Shown: one piece after another, positions 53,093 to 54,750 of the stretch
Position numbering within the stretch: position 1 is the stretch's first letter
How the letters are laid out: each line of letters opens with the position of its first letter
Assembly: GCA_003134655.1 (NCBI GenBank)
Contig: PLBY01000054.1
Location: 1 to 54,750 of the forward strand
Length of the DNA: 54,750 nt
Reading direction: 5' to 3'
DNA from: Acidobacteriaceae bacterium
Lineage (GTDB): Bacteria > Acidobacteriota > Terriglobia > Terriglobales > Acidobacteriaceae
Position numbers and translations under genes: made by a program
The notes under the pieces: generated by a model
What the model was told of the DNA's origin: nothing
Seen by the model: the letters and a program-made list of their open reading frames with translations, nothing else
The model's database searches: none

Positions 53093-54058
53093 CTACGAAA
53101 GGAACTTTACCGTCTCTTCGACTAATTGCGCTGTCGGCTTGTAGGGATCGCCCGGCGCATCGTACTCGATCGAGCAATATCCCTTGAATCCATGCTTTTT
53201 GAGAACCTCAAACGCTTTCGCCAGGTCTACATGAGAGGCCTTGCCGTTTTCATCCACCTCGCCATCCTTCACGTGGCAGATGCCATAGGCATGCGCGAAC
53301 ATAGCCTCCATCGCCCGGTTCTGGAATTCTTCGTCGTGGGCAGCCAGCGAGTTGCCAAAGTCCGGCAATGCGCGCAGCCATGGACTATTTACCTTTTCAA
53401 TAACCTGCACGATGAAAAACGGATCCTCGCTGACGGGGTTATCGTTTTCCAGATGCACCACGACGTTTTTCTTCGCCGCATACTCCGCCACCCGCGCTAG
53501 CGTGTCGGCTGCGCGTCCTACGTCCGGCTTTGAATCCTTGGCGCCGTCAATGTGTGTGCGAATGCAGGGAGATCCCAAAGCCGCACTTACATCAATCCAC
53601 TCCTTGCTGCCCGTGACGGCCTTCTCCCGCTCCGCTTTGTCGATTGCATACTGGCTGTGTCCCTGATCGACGGCAATGTCCACGACCGACGAATGAGCAC
53701 GTTCCACCGCTGCCCGAAACTGCTCCAGATATTTCGGATCGGTCGATGGAAAAATCGGGCTCCATGGCTCGATATGGTGGACGTTGAACTTCTCCGCCAC
53801 ATGCGCCGCAAAGTCCTTCAGTTCCATCTGCTGCGATACCGGCACGGTGCTGGGAGTCTTACCGTCCCACCCCTTCCAGCCGACGATGAATTCGCGAAAG
53901 GGATACGCCGCTACAGAGACCCGCTGCCGTGGATCGGAAGGGAACTGAACTGACGGCTGGGAACTGGCGGTTGCGTGCGCAAAGCCTGGCAGAAACCACG
54001 CTCCCGCTGCCGCGCCGGCGCATTGCCCAACGAATTGTCTTCGGTTGATAGCGCTCAT
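53093..54058 (-). CDS. Tat-exported sugar phosphate isomerase/epimerase-like protein
   Basis: A 321-residue protein with a Tat signal (INRRQFVGQCAG...FAHA, about 1-29). The remainder is a xylose-isomerase-like TIM barrel: HIEPWSPIFPS, NVVVHLENDNPVSEDP, and LPDFGNSLAAHDEEFQNRAM, ending with CSIEYDAPGDP, which provides the metal-binding acids. Exported members may act on sugar acids or inositols. It is upstream of the GMC module and may belong to the same sugar-oxidation unit. Confidence 0.88.
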   Translation of the reverse strand: MSAINRRQFVGQCAGAAAGAWFLPGFAHATASSQPSVQFPSDPRQRVSVAAYPFREFIVGWKGWDGKTPSTVPVSQQMELKDFAAHVAEKFNVHHIEPWSPIFPSTDPKYLEQFRAAVERAHSSVVDIAVDQGHSQYAIDKAEREKAVTGSKEWIDVSAALGSPCIRTHIDGAKDSKPDVGRAADTLARVAEYAAKKNVVVHLENDNPVSEDPFFIVQVIEKVNSPWLRALPDFGNSLAAHDEEFQNRAMEAMFAHAYGICHVKDGEVDENGKASHVDLAKAFEVLKKHGFKGYCSIEYDAPGDPYKPTAQLVEETVKFLS

Positions 54059-54241
54059 GCGCGAAAGTGTAACAGAGAATGTCGTTGCGGCTGCAGGCCT
54101 TCAAAGTTGCCTTGTCCAGATCGCATAGTAACCGTGTTTGAGTCGCAGGGCTTGGTTCTGCCAGAATGGAGAAACGCGCACCCAGATTCGCTGACGATTG
54201 CTGTGGGTGCTTGAGTCAGCAGCCTCAGGAGGGATTTTCCC

Positions 54242-54481
54242 GTGTGGCTTAACGTGATTGGCTGGACAGCAACCGCAGTGTTCTCGAGTTCGTACTTTTT
54301 CAAAGAGGCGGCAATGCTGCGCAGGATTCAGGCGGCGGCTGCCACGCTTTGGGTGCTGTACGGGATATTGATCCACTCGGCGCCGGTGGTGGTCGCCAAC
54401 CTCATCGTCGGCGTTGCCGCGGTTTACACGTCGTTGCGTCTAGCTTTGAACAAGGGAACTGGCGCCGGCGGACCAGGATAA
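54242..54481 (+). CDS. Small YgjV-like membrane protein
   Basis: A 79-residue protein with three hydrophobic segments (about 3-20, 28-46, 48-66). It looks like the short YgjV/inner-membrane family (GWTATAVFSSSYFFK, YGILIHSAPVVVANLIVG), with no PQ-loop signature of SWEET transporters. It starts with GTG set by AGGAGGG eight bases upstream. Function is unknown. Confidence 0.65.
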   Translation: MWLNVIGWTATAVFSSSYFFKEAAMLRRIQAAAATLWVLYGILIHSAPVVVANLIVGVAAVYTSLRLALNKGTGAGGPG

Positions 54482-54507
54482 GGGGCAGGTAAATCCTGTG
54501 CCCTCAT
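54482..54507 (+). terminator. Possible terminator after the small membrane protein
   Basis: GGGGCAGG and CCTGTGCCC can pair with a small bulge around a four-base loop; only CATT follows, so the U tract is weak. Confidence 0.3.
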
Positions 54508-54663
54508 TGTCAGTTCGTGGAAGTGGTGGAGGCGGCGGGCCGTTCAGTCCTTCTTTCTTTGACTCGTCAGAAGAAATCGTGGGTTGATACCGGCTCACGC
54601 AGCTTGCCAAGTGAGTGATAGAGCGCCACAGAAAACCGATTAAGTAAGTGCAGTGGAAGGCCC

Positions 54664-54750
54664 TCAGGGCTTTGCGGGCAGCGGCTGCCAGAGCTCAATC
54701 TTATTCCCATCCAGGTCATAGATCCAGGCAAAGCGACCGTAGGATTCATC
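54664..54750 (-). CDS. C-terminal end of a VOC (glyoxalase-fold) protein, cut by the window
   Basis: The last 28 codons of a reverse-strand gene, ending in a TGA at 54664-54666, read YGRFAWIYDLDGNKIELWQP just before the stop. This is the signature final strand of vicinal-oxygen-chelate proteins (glyoxalase/bleomycin-resistance fold), with the metal-ligand glutamate in IELW. The rest of the gene lies outside the window, so substrate and partner are unknown. Confidence 0.8.
   Translation of the reverse strand, partial: DESYGRFAWIYDLDGNKIELWQPLPAKP

Overview
The window looks like chromosome from an Acidobacteriota member (Terriglobia/Koribacter-like soil lineage). This is inferred from gene content: an 822-residue duplicated MacB-type permease (ADOP type), a tiny VPEGGS-ending exosortase-type protein, an ATPase-linked MacAB pump, Tat-exported oxidoreductases, two exported metallo-beta-lactamase-fold hydrolases and a GC-rich sequence. 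There is no rRNA, tRNA, CRISPR array, IS element or prophage that I can see. Most genes are ordinary catabolic, efflux or stress genes; the unusual material is in the first 12 kb and in several decayed genes.

Left part (1-11.9 kb). A rubrerythrin and a Crp/Fnr-type regulator run left. A MacA-MacB-permease-zincin operon runs right. A 76-residue protein then runs left, and a stress-type array runs right: hibernation factor, receiver lacking its phospho-aspartate, repeat protein, exported proteins, BON protein, tandem Usp, small membrane protein, Rnk/GreA-C-like protein. The two divergent intergenic regions (about 1401-1758 and 6174-6509) are diverged copies of one another. They share a TCGGAC/GTCCRA triple half-site with identical spacing, a 21-base block differing at one position, and sigma-54-like elements. 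This suggests one regulator controls both gene sets. The array ends in a truncated metal P-type ATPase joined to a PIN toxin remnant.

Middle (11.9-31.2 kb). A CPBP protease, the ADOP permease, an M13 peptidase split by a frameshift, a lectin-like exported protein, two exported MBL-fold hydrolases around a DinB protein, a LytS/LytTR-type two-component pair, the VPEGGS protein, a Tat-exported ferredoxin-type aldo/keto reductase, a DUF6599-like protein, an overlapping DegT aminotransferase/Gfo-Idh pair, a 4Fe-4S protein and an acyl-CoA-binding protein.

Right part (31.2-54.7 kb). An RND pump with its lipoprotein adaptor; a galT pseudogene (frameshift plus loss of the nucleophilic histidine); an adenosine-specific kinase, an EF-P-like protein, a Cache sensor without output domain and a DUF4337 protein. 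Next comes a long leftward run for amino-acid and acyl-CoA catabolism (B12-binding mutase subunit, unknown protein, two enoyl-CoA hydratases, carboxyltransferase, HMG-CoA-lyase-like protein, thioesterase, HutH, YjbQ). Then a DNA glycosylase, an exported RidA protein, a GMC dehydrogenase module translationally coupled to a ChrA transporter, a Tat-exported sugar isomerase-like protein, a small membrane protein and the end of a VOC protein. All identifications rest on reading sequence and motifs by eye; no database search was run.
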